From the NCBI RefSeq assembly GCF_031755915.1, contig NC_083387.1, forward strand, positions 19,861,001-19,925,000: a DNA stretch of 64,000 nucleotides, read 5' to 3'. The stretch is from Ziziphus jujuba. Taxonomy: Eukaryota; Streptophyta; Magnoliopsida; Rosales; Rhamnaceae. A program made the position numbers and the translations under genes. Shown here one piece after another: positions 61,117 through 64,000 of this stretch; the stretch's first letter is position 1; each line of letters opens with the position of its first letter. The notes under the pieces are model-generated. The model was not told the DNA's origin and searched no databases. It saw nothing but the letters and a program-made list of their open reading frames with translations.

Positions 61117-62312
61117 ATGCGATTCGATACCATCAATCAGCAACTCGGGGAGCTTGCTGGCGTGGTAGATGCACATATCAAAGGCCACAACTAGCAGGAG
61201 GTCTTTGAAAAGATGGAGACAATCGATGACATAGCTAGTCGAGTGAGTGCACTCGAGAGGAAACAAACCCCATGGGGGAATACTGGCCCTTCGAGCTCTG
61301 CTGAGGGTGAGCGAGATGGAGTCGTGGAAGAGGCCATAGATAGCCTAATGGGTATGGTGAACGACTTGAAGGAGGACTTTCGAGCCACTGTGGAAGCATG
61401 AAAATGGAAATGGGGTGAATAAATACAAAGCTCGCCCTGACCATGCGGGCAGTAGAAAATCGACCACTGCCTCGATTGGGGGGGGGGGGGAATACGGGCA
61501 AATCAAAGTGCTTGAGCCTCGGGCGTACGGAGGGGCGCGCGATGCAAAGGAGCTTGGAAACTTTTTGTTTGAGATGGAGCAATATTTTCAAGCGATAAAA
61601 CTGGATTCGGAGGAAATAAATGTGACCATGGCTACAAGGTATCTAATTAATGATGCAAAACTGTGGTGTCGATCCAAATACGAAGATATCAAAAACAACA
61701 TATGCATCATTGACACATAGGATCAATTACAAAAGGAACTCAAAAATCAATTCATTCCCGAGAACGTAGACTACATTGCCCGTCGACAACTAAGAGAACT
61801 GAGACAAACTGGAAATGTAAGGGATTATGTGAAAGCATTCTCGGCCCTTATGCTTGATATCCGTGACATGTCAGAGAAGGATAAACTCTTTTATTTCCTG
61901 GAAGGTTTGAAACCTTGGGCCAGGACCGAGCTCCAACGCAAAGGGTGAAAGATCTAGCCTCAGCTCTAGGGGCAGCAAAGCACCTAATGCACTACTCAAC
62001 AGAAAGCCCCAGCAATAGAAGGCCTTAACCACCTTCCCCGAATGACAATAGTGGTAGGTTCTTTAGGCCTACCAATCTCACAAGACTTGGGGGAGGTGAC
62101 AACAAGAAATCTTCGAGCACAAGAGACCTTTCACCGTAGAACCCTAATGCATTCGGGTTTAGACCCGGACCTATGACATGTTTCTTATGTAATGGTCCCC
62201 ACAGAGTTGCCAAATGCCCTCATAGGACTACTCTTAATGCTTTACAAGCATCTATTCGCTCCCAAGAGCAGGAGGGCGGGCGAGAAGAGGCAGTAAAAGA
62301 GCGAGAAGATTG
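61117..62312 (+). pseudogene. Gypsy gag with CCHC zinc knuckle, broken
   Basis: From ATG 61117: RFDTINQQLGELAGVVDAH, a stop at about 61192, then METIDDIASRVSALERK, a stop and shift near 61400 beside a G12 run (61480-61491). The retrotransposon gag core follows: ELGNFLFEMEQYF (about 61550), DAKLWCRSKYED, NQFIPENVDYIARRQLRELR, GNVRDYVKAFSALMLDIRDM. A one-base loss near 61946 shifts the frame before VKDLASALGAAKHLM. CFLCNGPHRVAKCP (about 62180) is the CX2CX3HX4C knuckle. Stops also occur near 62318. Confidence 0.88.
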
Positions 62313-62394
62313 CGCCTAAGTGGGGGCGTTGAGATTCTTGAATGCCCTTAATGGACAGGTCGTTCAGGCCAAGAAGACCAATTAGAAATGTCTT

Positions 62395-64000
62395 ATGTTC
62401 GTGGACGTAGCAATAAATGGGAAGGCTGCAAAGAGTGTGATGGTGGACACGGGTGCCACCAATAACTTTTGCTTAGAAAATGAAGCTCGAAGGTTAAGCT
62501 TACGCTTGCAAGGGGATGCAGGGTAAATGAAAGCGGTAAACTCCAAAGCCTTACCTACGGTGGGCCTAGCGAAGCAAGTGCCTCTCAAGTTAGGAACTTG
62601 GGAGGACCGGGTGGATTTGATTGTAGTACCAATGGATGACTTTGATGTCATCTTGGGACTGGACTTCCTAGTGAAGAAGAAGGCAATCCCAACTCTCGCC
62701 GCTAACAGCCTGTTGATGATGGGGGAACAAACATGAGTAGTTCCCGTACAGAGGAAGCAATTGAATAACTCCAAATTTCTATCGGCTCTCTAATTCAAGA
62801 AAGAGGTGAGACGCAAAAAACCCTCTTACATAGCATTGGTGATGGCAAATGAGGGTGAAGATGATGAAACAACCCCATCTATGTTGCTAGATGCCTTGAA
62901 ACCTTTTGAAGATGTGATGCCAGACAACTTACCGAAGAACCTACCTCCTCGAGATATCTACCATAAAATCAAACTAATACTGGGAGCAAAACCTCCAGCA
63001 AAAGCGCCCTATCCAATGGCCCCGCCTGAGCTGACAGAACTACGGAAGCAACTCATGGAGCTTTTGGAAGCAGGGTTCCTAAGACCCTCGAAGGCACTTT
63101 ATGGCACTCCAATATTATTCCAAAAGAAGAAAGATGGAAATTTGCACCTATGCGTAGATTACTGAGCACTGAACAAGGTCACGGTGCGAAACAAATACCC
63201 GATCCCTTTAATAGCCGACTTGTTCGACCAGCTAAGTGGAACCAAATTCTTCACCAAATTCGATTTGAGATCAGGGTACTACCAGGTGAGGATTGCTGAG
63301 GGAGACAAAGAGAAAACCACCTGCCTCACGTGGTATGGAGCTTTCGAATTCCTAGTGATGCCTTTTAGGTTGAAGAATGCACCGGTAACATTTTGCACTT
63401 TTATGAAGCAGGTATTCCGAGACTTCCTTGACAAATTTATGGTGGTGTACCTAGATGACCTTGTAATCTTTAGCCCTACCTTGGAAGAACATGTTGAACA
63501 CATTTTAATGGTATTTAAGAGACTTCGAGAAAATCAATTATTTGTGAAGAATGAAAAATGTGCATTTGGCAAGAGACGAATTAAATTTATAGGACATATC
63601 ATCGAGGAGGGGAAGATCCGTATAGACATGGAGAAGGTAAAAGCCATCCAAGAATGAAAAACTCCCTCTAATGTGAAAGAACTTAGATCATTTCTGGGAT
63701 TGGAAAATTACTATCGTCGCTTCGTCAAAGGGTACTCAAAGAAAGCAACTCCCTTAACAGAATTGCTAAAGAAGGATGTGCCTTGGGAGTGGAAGAAGGA
63801 ATGCAAGGGCGCATTTAAGAGTCTAAAAGAAGCTATGATGAATGACCCGGTACTGACCCTTCTAGACATCATAAAACCCTTTGAAGTCCAAACCAATGCA
63901 TCTGACTTCGCTTTAGGTGGAGTCCTACTACAAGATGGTCATCCTGTCGCCTACGAAAGCAGGAAGTTATCAGTGGCCGAAAGAAACTACAAGGCTCAAG
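62395..64000 (+). pseudogene. Gypsy pol: protease, reverse transcriptase, start of RNase H
   Basis: One frame carries all domains. Protease: MFVDVAINGK, VMVDTGATNNF (DTG active site), FDVILGLDFL. RT: PPELTELRKQLMELLEAGFL, LYGTPILFQKKKDGNLHLCV, DY*ALNKVTVRNKYPIPLI, FFTKFDLRSGYYQVRI, then the catalytic VVYLDDLVIF at about 63447. After GHIIEEGKIRID comes [19 protein letters not shown]. RNase H begins [16 protein letters not shown]: the first catalytic Asp (usually TDAS) is Asn. Stops at 62524, 62734, about 62791, 63163 and 63655. The 63163 stop replaces the usual Arg/Gln and the 63655 stop replaces the usual Trp, both by single transitions. Non-functional, but fairly recent. Confidence 0.92.

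Larger units (their letters stand above)
60309..64000 (+). mobile_element. Ty3/gypsy LTR retrotransposon, left part; runs off the window
   Basis: LTR, primer site, gag, aspartic protease, reverse transcriptase, then the beginning of RNase H, in the order typical of gypsy. The protease-to-RNase H frame is uninterrupted except by five in-frame stops. Integrase and 3' LTR lie right of the window. Confidence 0.93.

Noticed and set aside
1..64000. A CRISPR array, biosynthetic cluster or phage-like system
   Set aside because: The sequence is plant nuclear DNA. The only regularly spaced repeats are the CACTA-2 hairpin units, which have no CRISPR-like spacers or cas genes.

Overview
The window looks like nuclear DNA of a flowering plant, probably a eudicot. 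It is very AT-rich, has spliced genes with GT-AG introns, carries a plastid-derived insertion, and is dominated by plant-type transposable elements. I see no rRNA, tRNA, CRISPR or prokaryotic operon structure. Species cannot be fixed from the sequence alone.

Only three genes look intact where visible. (1) At the left edge, minus strand, is the 5' end of an EH-domain endocytosis gene of the AtEH/Pan1 type (exon 1 plus the start of a large exon 2, running off the window). (2) At 15057-16124, plus strand, is a single-exon secreted EXORDIUM-like protein (EXL5 type, Phi_1 family). (3) At 55516-56346, plus strand, is a two-exon type 4 (Ec-type) metallothionein. They are unrelated in function and separated by tens of kilobases.

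Layout: 1-2330 EH gene and promoter; 2350-14770 AT-rich intergenic DNA with a decayed plastid ycf2 fragment at 4951-5280; 14770-16500 EXL locus; 16500-29700 intergenic DNA with an inverted-repeat element (17313-18740), a Harbinger-like element (24624-25894) and an unrecognised gene-like remnant (27800-29200). From 29700 to 41264 lies a three-level nest: a PIF/Harbinger element (32295-38579) inside a hAT element (31320-39943, 8-bp target duplication) inside a 3'-truncated minus-strand Ty1/copia element. Two related CACTA elements follow: a partial one (41265 to about 43625) and a complete-ended one (44456-49776, 28-bp terminal inverted repeats, ATG target duplication) that carries a tandem array of hairpin-forming units. 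50050-55190 is AT-rich with microsatellites and a foldback MITE. After the metallothionein comes a third, partial CACTA-like element (57287 to about 58690), a two-exon fragment of the AAA-ATPase Midasin, and a Ty3/gypsy element (60309 to the right edge) with LTR, primer site, gag, protease, reverse transcriptase and the start of RNase H.

All transposon coding regions seen are broken by stops or frameshifts. Several stops sit where related proteins have a CGA arginine codon, the change expected from deamination of methylated cytosine. Strongest candidates for follow-up: the nest, the hairpin array in CACTA-2, a small RNase H1-N/viroplasmin-like ORF inside the Harbinger element, and the Midasin fragment next to CACTA-3.
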